Shown here: piece by piece, positions 1 through 6,787 of the stretch
Position numbering within the stretch: position 1 is the first letter of the stretch
Layout of the letters: each line of letters opens with the position of its first letter
Origin: Sulfurimonas sp.
Lineage (GTDB): Bacteria > Campylobacterota > Campylobacteria > Campylobacterales > Sulfurimonadaceae
NCBI GenBank assembly: GCA_015487435.1
Contig: WFPU01000204.1
Location: 1-12,550, forward strand
Reading direction: 5' to 3'
Length of the DNA stretch: 12,550 nucleotides
Position numbers and translations under genes: made by a program
Notes under the pieces: model-generated
What the model saw: the letters and a program-made list of their open reading frames with translations, nothing else
What the model was told of the DNA's origin: nothing
The model's database searches: none

Positions 1-44
1 AAATGAAGTATGATTTTTAAAATCCTATAGATAGGCACTTCAAG

Positions 45-134
45 TGGTGGACAAGGAGAGATTTGAACTCTCGGTACAGTTACCCATACGCATCCTTAGC
101 AGGGATGTGGTTTAAACCGCTCACCCACTTGTCC
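45..134 (-). tRNA. tRNA-Ser (anticodon GCT), CCA encoded
   Basis: Read on the minus strand, the sequence folds as a complete class II tRNA. The acceptor stem is GGACAAG pairing with CTTGTCC, followed by discriminator and CCA. The anticodon stem CATCC/GGATG encloses the loop CTGCTAA, giving anticodon GCT, which reads serine AGC/AGU codons. The T arm is GAGAG/CTCTC around TTCAAAT. Between anticodon and T stems is a long variable arm typical of tRNA-Ser. The 90-nt length including CCA fits. The gene lies 55 bp downstream of pyrF on the same strand but has its own promoter-like sequence in between. Confidence 0.96.
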
Positions 135-149
135 ATTTTGAAGTTCGCA

Positions 150-155
150 ATTATA
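150..155 (-). promoter_or_regulatory. Probable -10 box of the tRNA-Ser gene
   Basis: The minus strand reads a perfect TATAAT here, 15 bp upstream of the mature tRNA 5' end. Initiation about 7 nt downstream would give a 5' leader of roughly ten nucleotides, normal for a single tRNA gene. No clear -35 box is visible, as is usual for vegetative promoters of Campylobacterota. Confidence 0.6.
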
Positions 156-189
156 ATCAGATAATCATAATATAAAGCTTAAAAATAAT

Positions 190-873
190 CTATATTTGTT
201 TTAAAATTTTCTCAACCATTTCAGCAGGATTTTGTGATTGGTAAATTGGGCGACCAACTACTATAAAATCAACTAACGCACTCTTAGCAAATAAAACATC
301 AGCTACCCTTTGCTGATCTCCAGAATCTTCTCCAAACGGACGAATTCCAGGAGTTAAAGTCATAAACTCTTTTGAAGTTATATTTTTAATAGATTCACTC
401 TCAAAAGCTGAACACACCACACCATCCAATCCACTATCCATCGCATCTTTTGCAAACTGGTCAGCTTTAATTGATATATCCTTTTCATATATATCTTTAA
501 ACTCATCTTCACTAAAAGAAGTCAGAGCTGTTACAGCTAAAACTATTGGGCGGTTATCGTACTTTTTAAGTCTATCCATCACTGTAGTCATAGCTCTTTT
601 ACCAGCAGAAGCGTGAACATTAAACATATCAACACCAAGTCCCATGATAGATTCAGCAGAATCAGCCATAGTATTTGGAATATCATAAAGTTTAAGGTCT
701 AAAAATATTTTAAAATCAGGGTTTATTTTTTTAATAGATTTTAAAAAATCTTCACCATCACGAATATATGTACGAAGTCCTACTTTTAACCAAACATCAT
801 AATTTTGTATCTTTTTAACTAGCTCTAAGTTTTCTTCTTTTGTAGGCAAATCGAGTGCTACGCATAATTCCAT
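190..873 (-). CDS. pyrF: Orotidine 5'-phosphate decarboxylase
   Basis: This 227-residue protein decarboxylates OMP to UMP, the last step of de novo pyrimidine synthesis, in the cytoplasm. It has the full family signature: VALD at residues 5-8, the catalytic lysine/aspartate array D59-x-K61-x-x-D64 inside FLDLKLYDIPNT, and substrate lysine K30 in LKVGLR. The phosphate-binding segments TPGIRP (174-179), DQQR (186-189) and VVGRPI (205-210) are present. Length is normal for the short bacterial form. The start ATG is preceded by an AAGG Shine-Dalgarno sequence. A MITE-like element begins only 20 bp upstream of the start, between the gene and a good minus-strand promoter, so the transcript leader probably contains the element. 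carB, another pyrimidine gene, lies about 8 kb away. Confidence 0.97.
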   Translation of the reverse strand: MELCVALDLPTKEENLELVKKIQNYDVWLKVGLRTYIRDGEDFLKSIKKINPDFKIFLDLKLYDIPNTMADSAESIMGLGVDMFNVHASAGKRAMTTVMDRLKKYDNRPIVLAVTALTSFSEDEFKDIYEKDISIKADQFAKDAMDSGLDGVVCSAFESESIKNITSKEFMTLTPGIRPFGEDSGDQQRVADVLFAKSALVDFIVVGRPIYQSQNPAEMVEKILKQI

Positions 874-918
874 ATTAAAAAACCTTATATATTAGACTTC
901 TTGCACAACCAAAAAAAC

Positions 919-945
919 TAGATTCCGTGTCAAGCACGGAATGAC
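919..945 (-). repeat. Palindromic repeat unit, inverted orientation
   Basis: On the minus strand this 27-nt unit starts GTCATTC and ends GAATCTA. The 8-bp arms ATTCCGTG/CACGGAAT surround the loop CTTGA. It belongs to the same family as the units at 1005, 3023, 12223 and 12412. The stem sequence differs but the ends and loop are conserved. Confidence 0.75.
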
Positions 946-962
946 TATATACTCATATTTTC

Positions 963-1031
963 GTCATTCTGAATCAAACTTTTGTCATTCTGAATCAAAC
1001 TTTTGTCATTCTGAACTTGATTCAGAATCTA
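963..1031 (+). repeat. Tandem 21-bp partial repeats ending in a full palindromic unit
   Basis: GTCATTCTGAA recurs at 963, 984 and 1005, a strict 21-bp period. The first two copies carry only the left arm followed by TCAAACTTTT. The third (1005-1031) is a complete palindrome with ATTCTGAA and TTCAGAAT arms around CTTGA. The arrangement, partial heads followed by one full palindrome, is the same as in the larger array at 12268-12438. Confidence 0.8.
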
Positions 1032-1062
1032 GATTATACAAGAAGTCTATTTTATTTTTGAA

Positions 1063-1068
1063 ATTATA
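1063..1068 (-). promoter_or_regulatory. Extended -10 box directed toward pyrF
   Basis: The minus strand reads TTTTGATATAAT, a perfect TATAAT with an extended TGn motif. It lies about 190 bp upstream of the pyrF start. The MITE-like element at 893-1049 lies between it and the gene. A second TATAAT on the minus strand at 1033-1038 lies within the right end of the element itself, so the element could also supply a promoter. Confidence 0.45.
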
Positions 1069-1083
1069 TCAAAATTATCAAAA

Positions 1084-1112
1084 TTGGCGCATTAATAAAT
1101 TTTAACTATAAT
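1084..1112 (+). promoter_or_regulatory. Sigma-70-type promoter of ppiB
   Basis: TTGGCG (1084-1089) and TATAAT (1107-1112) are separated by exactly 17 bp. Initiation would fall near 1119, leaving a leader of about 34 nt before the ppiB ATG. That leader contains the AAAGGA ribosome binding site. Confidence 0.65.
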
Positions 1113-1152
1113 TTCAAAAATCAAAAAGACTACCACTATAAAAGGACTATAA

Positions 1153-1656
1153 ATGTTTGGAAAAACTCAATTAAAAGAATACAATCTAAGTGCTGATGAA
1201 TTAGCTAAGTTACAATACGCAAAAATATCAACAAACAAAGGTGATATATGGTTAAAATTATTTCCAGAAGAAGCTCCAAATACAGTTGCAAACTTTGCAC
1301 ATTTAGGAAACTCTGGTTTTTATGATAACTTAACTTTTCACCGTGTAATCCCTGGTTTTATGGCTCAGGGTGGTTGTCCAACTGGAACTGGAACTGGCGG
1401 GCCTGAATGGGCAATAGCATGTGAGACTTCAACTAATACTTCTGTTCACAAACCTGGTACACTTTCTATGGCTCACGCTGGACCAAATACTGGTGGAAGT
1501 CAATTTTTCATCACTTTTGTTGACACTCCTCACTTAGATGGCGTTCACACTGTTTTTGGAGCTATTGAAGAAGATGACAGTGCTAGTTTTGATGTTTTAT
1601 CTACTGTCGATAACCAAGATACAATAAACTCCATTTCAATTGTAGAGAGCAAGTAA
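1153..1656 (+). CDS. ppiB: Cyclophilin-type peptidyl-prolyl cis-trans isomerase
   Basis: This 167-residue cyclophilin catalyses cis-trans isomerisation of Xaa-Pro bonds during protein folding. There is no signal peptide, so it should be cytoplasmic. The catalytic segment FHRVIPGFMAQGG spans residues 62-74 and provides R64, F69, M70 and Q72. GSQFFITF with F119 and HLDGVHTVFG (127-136) with L128 and H132 complete the active site. The position of human cyclophilin A Trp121 is H127 here, so weak cyclosporin binding is expected, as in bacterial cyclophilins. About 20 residues precede the fold. The start has AAAGGA upstream at good spacing. The gene is monocistronic: it has its own promoter and a hairpin follows. 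Confidence 0.95.
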   Translation: MFGKTQLKEYNLSADELAKLQYAKISTNKGDIWLKLFPEEAPNTVANFAHLGNSGFYDNLTFHRVIPGFMAQGGCPTGTGTGGPEWAIACETSTNTSVHKPGTLSMAHAGPNTGGSQFFITFVDTPHLDGVHTVFGAIEEDDSASFDVLSTVDNQDTINSISIVESK

Positions 1657-1669
1657 AATTTTAGTTTTA

Positions 1670-1705
1670 GTTTAGTTTTATCTTGAGCAAAAGATAAAAC
1701 TAAAC
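1670..1705. terminator. Bidirectional AT-rich hairpin between ppiB and the ndh-like gene
   Basis: GTTTAGTTTTATCTT (1670-1684) and AAGATAAAACTAAAC (1691-1705) form a perfect 15-bp stem with a 6-nt loop. It lies between two convergent stop codons (1656 and 1710). Neither side has a long uninterrupted T run, so termination would rely on the AT-rich stem. Confidence 0.65.
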
Positions 1706-1709
1706 AAAC

Positions 1710-2909
1710 TTAATCTTTAAATATCTTTTTACACCCTTTGTGTGATTGCATATCTAATTTTTTAGCATAAAGCCTCTCTACAGCTTTTTTCATTATAAAC
1801 GCTATATACCCACTAAAGTACATACCAAAAATTTTAGATACTGCATAACCCCTACCTAATGCTATTAACACTCCACGAGATTTTATTTTATGCTCTATTA
1901 ATGGCTTATTATTTATTAATCTATCTATATTTTTTGCACATAGTTCAGCCATCTGTTCAGCTGTATCCGCTGTTGGGGCTACAATCTCATCATTACTATC
2001 ATATATAGTTGTGCAATCACCTATTACAAATGTTCCTTTATGCTCTGGAATCTCTAAAAATTCATTAGAAACAACATAACCCTTTTCATTTTTATCTACT
2101 TTTAAAGCATAAATAAGATGATTTGGCTCAACCCCGCCCGCAAAAATCATAAAATCCATTTGAAGCACTTCCCCACAACTAAGTTTTACACTATTTTGTT
2201 TAACTTCAACAACTTTTCTATTATTTTTAATGGTTATCTCTAATTTTTTTAGTCTTTCATCAGATTTTTGAACAAGTTTTTTATCTATCCCTTTTAAGAT
2301 ATGTTCACCTGAATTTATTAAAACTATATTTAATTTTCTACAAATGAAATTATTATTTGAATAAAAATCTAAAGAAAATGATGCCATTTGAGCAGCAATT
2401 TCTACCCCACTAAGTCCACCACCAGCTATAACTATGTTTAAAGCGTTACAACTAGTTCCACTCTCATCAACTCTTTTAAATAGGGACATCTCAAATTTTT
2501 GCTTGAAGTACATTGCACGATGTAATGCTTTTATACCATGTGCATATTCTCTTAAACCTTTAACATTTGACATAAATTTTGTACGAGAACCAACAGCAAG
2601 AACGAGATAATCATAACTAAATCTATTTACATCTGTAATCACTTTTTTATTTATAAAATCAATGTTAGTTACATCTTGTTTATAAAATACAACATTTTCA
2701 TCAAAGCCCATGCAAAAAGTGAATAGATCAACTGATACCTGTGCAAAATCTTCCTCATTTGCAATTAAATCATACACCTCTGTTTGCATAAAATGGTAAG
2801 GATTTTTATCAAGTAGCATAATATCGTTTTGAGGATTCTTTGCTAATTTTTCAATAGTACGCAAACCTGCATAACCACCGCCAATAACAATAATTTTATT
2901 TTTTTTCAT
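1710..2909 (-). CDS. Type II NADH dehydrogenase-like FAD/NAD(P)-dependent oxidoreductase
   Basis: This 399-residue two-dinucleotide-fold flavoprotein probably oxidises NAD(P)H and passes electrons to quinone at the inner membrane face. The FAD-binding GGGYAG is at residues 10-15 after a short beta strand. A second motif GGGLSG (163-168) binds NAD(P)H. FVIGD (294-298) is the FAD ribityl-contacting motif. PTADTAEQ (312-319) fits the quinone-site region of NDH-2 enzymes. The C-terminus (about 355-385, FGMYFSGYIAFIMKK) is amphipathic to hydrophobic, as expected for peripheral membrane attachment. Sulfide:quinone oxidoreductase is a relative, but I do not see that enzyme's conserved cysteine arrangement. 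The exact electron donor and acceptor are not proven by sequence. It has its own TGATATAAT promoter. Confidence 0.85.
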   Translation of the reverse strand: MKKNKIIVIGGGYAGLRTIEKLAKNPQNDIMLLDKNPYHFMQTEVYDLIANEEDFAQVSVDLFTFCMGFDENVVFYKQDVTNIDFINKKVITDVNRFSYDYLVLAVGSRTKFMSNVKGLREYAHGIKALHRAMYFKQKFEMSLFKRVDESGTSCNALNIVIAGGGLSGVEIAAQMASFSLDFYSNNNFICRKLNIVLINSGEHILKGIDKKLVQKSDERLKKLEITIKNNRKVVEVKQNSVKLSCGEVLQMDFMIFAGGVEPNHLIYALKVDKNEKGYVVSNEFLEIPEHKGTFVIGDCTTIYDSNDEIVAPTADTAEQMAELCAKNIDRLINNKPLIEHKIKSRGVLIALGRGYAVSKIFGMYFSGYIAFIMKKAVERLYAKKLDMQSHKGCKKIFKD

Positions 2910-2936
2910 ACCTAATCTTTTATAGTTTATTTGAAA

Positions 2937-2942
2937 ATTATA
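2937..2942 (-). promoter_or_regulatory. Extended -10 box of the ndh-like gene
   Basis: The minus strand reads GTGATATAAT, a perfect -10 with TGn extension, 28 bp upstream of the ATG. No good -35 hexamer is seen. The left end of MITE-like element 2 is at 2981, upstream of the expected -35 region, so this promoter looks intact. Confidence 0.6.
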
Positions 2943-2980
2943 TCACTTTTATTATTTAGAGATATTAAGAGTTAAAATAT

Positions 2981-3066
2981 TAAACTTCTTTCATAACCAA
3001 AAAATTATATGCTTTAACTTTTGTCATTCTGAACTGATTCAGAATCTAGGTTATGCAAGGAGTCTA
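2981..3066. mobile_element. MITE-like element 2, short form
   Basis: The left end TAAACTTCTTTCATAACC and the right end, whose reverse complement is TAGACTCCTTGCATAACC, form an 18-bp imperfect inverted repeat. Both ends match element 1 at 893-1049, including the A-run after AACC on the left and TCTAGRTTAT before the right end. The 86-bp interior holds a single palindromic unit. It lies between the divergent ndh-like and queH promoters. Its right end falls where the queH -35 box would be. Confidence 0.6.
3023..3048 (+). repeat. Palindromic repeat unit inside MITE-like element 2
   Basis: GTCATTCTGAA and TTCAGAATCTA match the unit at 1005-1031. One T is lost from the central CTTGA (here CTGA), giving 26 nt. 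The 8-bp arms are still perfectly paired. Confidence 0.75.
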
Positions 3067-3080
3067 TTTTATTTTAGATT

Positions 3081-3089
3081 TGCTATAAT
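3081..3089 (+). promoter_or_regulatory. Extended -10 promoter of queH
   Basis: TGCTATAAT is a perfect TGn-TATAAT box. Initiation near 3096 would give a leader of about 14 nt containing AAAGGGG (3098-3104), a strong Shine-Dalgarno sequence. The short distance fixes translation initiation of queH close to 3110. It may also feed the downstream fabZ-mreC block. Confidence 0.7.
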
Positions 3090-3109
3090 TTCATAAAAAA
3101 GGGGACACT

Positions 3110-4201
3110 ATCTTAGTACATATTTGTTGCAGTGTAGATTCTCATTTTTTTTTAGAAAAATTACAACAAGAGTTCCCAGATGAAAAACTTATTGGTTTTT
3201 TTTACGATCCTAACATCCACCCATATTCAGAATATCAATTACGACTTTTAGATGTAGAGAGGTCTTGTAAAAAATTAGGTATAGAGATTATTGAGGGGGA
3301 GTATGATTTTGAAGATTGGCTTGAAGCTGTTAATGGCTTAGAAAATGAACCTGAAAAAGGAAAACGCTGTGAAGTTTGTTTCGATAAACGGTTTCGTGTA
3401 AGTGCCAAAAAAGCACTATCTCTTGGTGAGACAAAAATTACAACTACCCTACTTGTAAGCCCACTAAAATCACAAATTCAATTAAAACGCATCGGTGATG
3501 AATTTTACGCTAAACATGGGGTAGAGTTTATAGCGGTTGATTATAGAGCTAATGGCGGCACACAAGATCAATCTCGCGTTACAAAAGAGAAACAACTTTA
3601 CCGACAAGATTATTGTGGCTGTATATATGGTCTAACTATGCAAAGAGAGCAACAAAATCGTTTAATGGATGAGATGTTCTCCCCCATATCAAATCAAATA
3701 CTACCAGCATCAATTCAAGAGCGATTAGAGATGTATAGATATCGAAATGAGTTAGAAGAAAAAAATATAGAGTATAAAATCGTTAAACAAAAGTTTTTAA
3801 ATTATCGCCAACTTAGTTTTAAAGTTATAGTTGGTAAAAAAGATCTATTACCTGCTTATGCTTTGTCATATTCAACACTTCCTAGAAAAAAAGCACAAGG
3901 CAAAATTGAATACAACATAGATAATATTCATTATTTTAATCGTGAAGAGATTAAATTTATAACACTCAAGAATTTTAATGAAGTAACTAAACTCAACTAT
4001 GAAAGTATAAATTCTTTAATTTTTAATCCACCTAGTTTTGAAGAGGAGCTAAAATTTAGAAATACTCTTTCGGGTGGAAATTATGACCTAACACCAATCG
4101 TAGTTTTACAAGAAATTCCACAGACTAAACTAACTATAGAATTAAATGCAAAAACTTATGAAGATATCAAAGAAAAACTACATATACTAATCAAAATCTA
4201 A
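3110..4201 (+). CDS. queH: Epoxyqueuosine reductase QueH (DUF208), apparent ATC start
   Basis: Starting at ATC 3110 the product is 363 residues. QueH reduces epoxyqueuosine to queuosine in tRNA using an iron-sulfur centre and is not homologous to QueG. The N-terminus reads [M]LVHICCSVDSHFF with the family Cys pair C6-C7. C87-x-x-C90 (RCEVC) and C169-x-C171 (YCGC) follow, together with DPNIHPYSEY, TTTLLVSP and the GGTQDQSR region. The core ends near residue 180. A further 180 or so residues without recognised motifs follow, and long QueH forms appear to be usual in Campylobacterota. No ATG, GTG or TTG occurs in frame before 3638, which lies after the whole catalytic core, and a stop at 3086 blocks upstream extension. 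AAAGGGG sits 5 nt before ATC 3110; TTA 3113 is the next option. A mutated start or sequencing error cannot be excluded. Confidence 0.88.
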   Translation: MLVHICCSVDSHFFLEKLQQEFPDEKLIGFFYDPNIHPYSEYQLRLLDVERSCKKLGIEIIEGEYDFEDWLEAVNGLENEPEKGKRCEVCFDKRFRVSAKKALSLGETKITTTLLVSPLKSQIQLKRIGDEFYAKHGVEFIAVDYRANGGTQDQSRVTKEKQLYRQDYCGCIYGLTMQREQQNRLMDEMFSPISNQILPASIQERLEMYRYRNELEEKNIEYKIVKQKFLNYRQLSFKVIVGKKDLLPAYALSYSTLPRKKAQGKIEYNIDNIHYFNREEIKFITLKNFNEVTKLNYESINSLIFNPPSFEEELKFRNTLSGGNYDLTPIVVLQEIPQTKLTIELNAKTYEDIKEKLHILIKI

Positions 4202-4249
4202 TATATATTTAGCTAAAATATCCAAAATTATTATATAAGGCTTTTGCAT

Positions 4250-4696
4250 ATGACTATGGATGTTATGGAAATTCAAGAGATAATCCCTCATCGTTACCCA
4301 TTTTTACTTTTAGACCGTGTTACAGATATAACTCCAAACGAATTATTAGTTGGTTTTAAAAATGTAACTATTGGCGATAACATTTTTCAAGGACATTTCC
4401 CAGGTCATCCAATTTACCCTGGTGTTATGATACTTGAGGGTATGGCTCAAGCTGGTGGAATTCTTGCATTTAAAAGTATGGATATGACTAAAGAAGAAGC
4501 TGCAAATAAAGTAGTTTATTTTATGAGTATCGATAAAGCAAAATTTCGCTCCCCTGTTAAACCAGGAGATAGATTAGAATATCGCATTAATGTTATTAAA
4601 AACAAAGGTGCTATTTGGGTTTTAGATGGAAAAGCTTTCGTTGATGATACTTTAGTTTCTCAAGCAGAACTAAAAGCTATGATTGTAGATAAGTAA
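4250..4696 (+). CDS. fabZ: 3-hydroxyacyl-[acyl-carrier-protein] dehydratase FabZ
   Basis: This hot-dog-fold enzyme removes water from 3-hydroxyacyl-ACP in fatty-acid elongation and competes with LpxA for 3-hydroxyacyl-ACP. The signature GHFPGHPIYPGVMILEGMAQ carries catalytic H49 and E63 in the 148-residue numbering, the same positions as in the Pseudomonas enzyme. IPHRYPFLLLDRV (12-24) is the usual N-terminal segment. I chose ATG 4250 over the in-frame TTG at 4244 because the AAGG motif ends at 4240: this gives 9 nt of spacing, against only 3 for TTG. It lies 48 bp after queH. A weak TAAAAT at 4214-4219 might add a promoter, but read-through from queH is likely. lpxA follows after 52 bp, matching the known fabZ-lpxA pairing. 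Confidence 0.96.
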   Translation: MTMDVMEIQEIIPHRYPFLLLDRVTDITPNELLVGFKNVTIGDNIFQGHFPGHPIYPGVMILEGMAQAGGILAFKSMDMTKEEAANKVVYFMSIDKAKFRSPVKPGDRLEYRINVIKNKGAIWVLDGKAFVDDTLVSQAELKAMIVDK

Positions 4697-4748
4697 AAGG
4701 TTAAAATATTGAGTATTAGAGCTAAAGATCAATGCAAAGAGGCACTAA

Positions 4749-5540
4749 ATGCCTAGTCGTAAAATATCCCCACATGCTATCATTGAAGATGGTGCAACCA
4801 TTGGTGAAGATGTAGAAATTGGAGCATTTTGTTTTGTATCAAAGGATGCAAAGATAGGCGATGGAACTACAATAGCACAAAACACTTGTATTTACGGAAA
4901 TACTACTATTGGAAAAAACAATACTATATTTTCACATGCGGTAATTGGTTCTATTCCACAAGATTTGAAATATAATGGAGAGTTTGTTGAGTTAATTATT
5001 GGTGATAATAACACAATTAGAGAGTTTTCACTTTTTAATCCTGGGACTAAAGGTGGTGGTGGAAAAACTATTGTAGGAAACCACAACCTTTTTATGGGTT
5101 ATGTTCATTTAGGACATGATGTTATTATTGGAAATCACTGTATCTTTGCAAATGCAGCTACATTAGCTGGACATGTTGAAGTTGGCGATTATGCTGTTGT
5201 TGGTGGGATGACACCTATCCATCAATTTGTTCATATTGGAGACTATGCAATGATTGGTGGAGCTTCTGCTCTTGCACAAGATCTACCCCCCTTTTGTATG
5301 GCTGAGGGAAATCGTGCGTCACTTCGCGGATTAAACCTTACAGGACTTAGAAGAAATTTAGAGCGTGAAGATATAAATGAATTAAAATCAGCTTATAGAG
5401 ATCTTTTTGAGTCTGGTAAACCACTAAAAGATACAGCAAGCGAAATTTTAGAAAATACAAAAAATCACTATGTAAACGATTTGTGTGATTTTGTACTTAA
5501 AACAAAAAGAGGGATCCCTTTTGAAAGAAAAAATTTATGA
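4749..5540 (+). CDS. lpxA: UDP-N-acetylglucosamine O-acyltransferase LpxA
   Basis: LpxA transfers a 3-hydroxyacyl chain from ACP to UDP-GlcNAc, the first step of lipid A synthesis. The 263 residues show hexapeptide repeats (left-handed beta helix) from about 10 to 180, then a helical tail ending TKRGIP. The catalytic histidine is H123 in YVHLGHDVIIGNH. H120, H142 and H158 occupy the other conserved positions, all two lower than in E. coli. The acyl-chain ruler position (E. coli G173) is G171, which suggests a C14 chain preference by analogy. AAAGAGG (4736-4742) lies 6 nt before the ATG and an in-frame TAA directly precedes it, fixing the start. The stop overlaps the clpX start as ATGA. Confidence 0.97.
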   Translation: MPSRKISPHAIIEDGATIGEDVEIGAFCFVSKDAKIGDGTTIAQNTCIYGNTTIGKNNTIFSHAVIGSIPQDLKYNGEFVELIIGDNNTIREFSLFNPGTKGGGGKTIVGNHNLFMGYVHLGHDVIIGNHCIFANAATLAGHVEVGDYAVVGGMTPIHQFVHIGDYAMIGGASALAQDLPPFCMAEGNRASLRGLNLTGLRRNLEREDINELKSAYRDLFESGKPLKDTASEILENTKNHYVNDLCDFVLKTKRGIPFERKNL

Positions 5541-6778
5541 TAAATAGAAGATGTAGCTTTTGTGATGCTGTAGAAAATGAGGTAAATCCACTTATAGCTG
5601 GTAATGGTGTATATATTTGTAAAAATTGTGTAACTAGTGCATATAAAATTATGTTTGGTGATGAAAAAGAGCAAAATAAACAAGATCAAGAATTAACAGA
5701 AACTGTAACTAAGCTGATGACACCAAAAGAGTTGAACAACTTTTTAAGTGATTATGTAATTGGTCAAGAACGGGCTAAAAAACTTATAAGTGTAGCTGTA
5801 TATAACCACTACAAGCGTATATTTAAAAATGATACTGCTTTAGAGGATGATACAGAAATTGCAAAATCAAATGTACTCCTAATTGGTCCAACTGGATCTG
5901 GTAAAACTTTAATGGCTCAAACAATTGCAAGAGTGTTAAATGTGCCTATTGCTATTGCTGATGCTACGAGTTTAACTGAAGCTGGTTATGTTGGAGAGGA
6001 TGTTGAAAATATCTTAACAAAACTTATTCAAGCAGCAGATGGTGATGTAAAAAAAGCTGAACAAGGTATAGTTTTCATAGATGAAGTAGATAAAATTTCC
6101 CGTATGAGTGAAAATCGTTCTATCACTCGTGATGTATCTGGTGAGGGTGTTCAACAAGCACTACTAAAAATCATTGAGGGTGCTGATGTAAACATTCCAC
6201 CAAAAGGTGGAAGAAAACACCCTAATCAAGAGTTTACAACTATAAATACTAGAGAAATTCTATTTATATGTGGTGGTGCTTTTGATGGTCTAGATGATAT
6301 ATTAAAGAAAAAACAAGGTGAAAATATTCTTGGTTTTGGACAAGAGAAAAAATCAAAAGATGAACAAGAGACAACTTATCATATGGTTGAACCAGATGAT
6401 TTAATATCTTATGGAGTTATACCAGAGCTAATTGGTCGCCTTCCCATCATTGCATCTCTTAGTGAGATAACAGAAGAAGATATGGTTCGGATACTAACAG
6501 AGCCAAAAAATTCACTTATAAAACAATACAAAAAACTTTTCAGTATAGATGATGTTGAATTAACTTTTGAAGAAGATGCACTTAAATCAATAGCTACTAA
6601 ATCTATTAAACGTAAAACTGGTGCTCGTGGAATTCGCGCAATCTTAGAAGAAAATATGATAGACATAATGTATGAACTTCCAGAATACGAAGGTTATGAA
6701 GTTGTAATCACTAAAGAAGTTATTGAAGATGGTGCACAACCAATATATATTAAAAAACAAAACAAAAAAACAGCATAA
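5537..6778 (+). CDS. clpX: ATP-dependent protease ATP-binding subunit ClpX
   Basis: This AAA+ unfoldase feeds substrates to ClpP. The 413 residues carry the N-terminal zinc-binding domain (C6, C9, C28, C31), Walker A GPTGSGKT (117-124), the GYVG pore loop (150-153), Walker B IVFIDEVDK (178-186) and the RKH pore loop (226-228). The ClpP-docking loop is ILGFG, and the sensor-2 segment is TGARGIR (361-367). In the docking loop Leu replaces the more common Ile of the IGF tripeptide, a conservative change. The start overlaps the lpxA stop by 4 bp (ATGA) with little Shine-Dalgarno sequence, so translational coupling to lpxA is likely. clpP is not in the window. The pairing with lpxA and mreB is standard in Campylobacterota. 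Confidence 0.98.
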   Translation: MINRRCSFCDAVENEVNPLIAGNGVYICKNCVTSAYKIMFGDEKEQNKQDQELTETVTKLMTPKELNNFLSDYVIGQERAKKLISVAVYNHYKRIFKNDTALEDDTEIAKSNVLLIGPTGSGKTLMAQTIARVLNVPIAIADATSLTEAGYVGEDVENILTKLIQAADGDVKKAEQGIVFIDEVDKISRMSENRSITRDVSGEGVQQALLKIIEGADVNIPPKGGRKHPNQEFTTINTREILFICGGAFDGLDDILKKKQGENILGFGQEKKSKDEQETTYHMVEPDDLISYGVIPELIGRLPIIASLSEITEEDMVRILTEPKNSLIKQYKKLFSIDDVELTFEEDALKSIATKSIKRKTGARGIRAILEENMIDIMYELPEYEGYEVVITKEVIEDGAQPIYIKKQNKKTA

Positions 6779-6787
6779 GGTAAAAAA

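Larger units (their letters stand above)
893..1049. mobile_element. MITE-like element 1 with nested palindromes
   Basis: The segment is bounded by inverted ends: TAGACTTCTTG on the left and CAAGAAGTCTA on the right. The pairing continues imperfectly for about seven more bases (CACAACC against TATAATC). Both ends are flanked by ATT when the outermost T/A is counted as flank, so a 3-bp target duplication is possible but could be chance. The interior has no coding capacity. It consists of one palindromic unit in minus orientation, two partial tandem units and one full palindromic unit. A shorter relative with the same ends lies at 2981-3066. No transposase is visible in the window, so any mobility would depend on a transposase encoded elsewhere. 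Confidence 0.6.

Noticed and set aside
1..44. Small hairpins (CCTAT/ATAGG and TGAAGT/ACTTCA) downstream of tRNA-Ser
   Set aside because: The stems are only 5-6 bp, AT-rich and lack a T tract on the tRNA strand, so a terminator is not supported.
3145..3203. T9 and T8 runs in queH as phase-variation tracts
   Set aside because: Both runs encode phenylalanine/leucine in an AT-rich genome and are short; nothing else indicates a contingency locus.
3638..4201. Separate 187-residue gene starting at ATG 3638
   Set aside because: The frame is continuous with QueH upstream, and 3638 follows directly after the YCGC motif. It is an internal methionine.
4244..4249. TTG start for fabZ two codons upstream
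   Set aside because: The spacing to the AAGG motif is only 3 nt. ATG 4250 is better placed and gives the standard length, with catalytic His49 and Glu63.
4709..4756. Short TTG-started leader peptide ahead of lpxA
   Set aside because: The 15-codon frame has an AAAGG upstream and ends just inside lpxA, but it has no run of regulatory codons or other support. It is compatible with chance.
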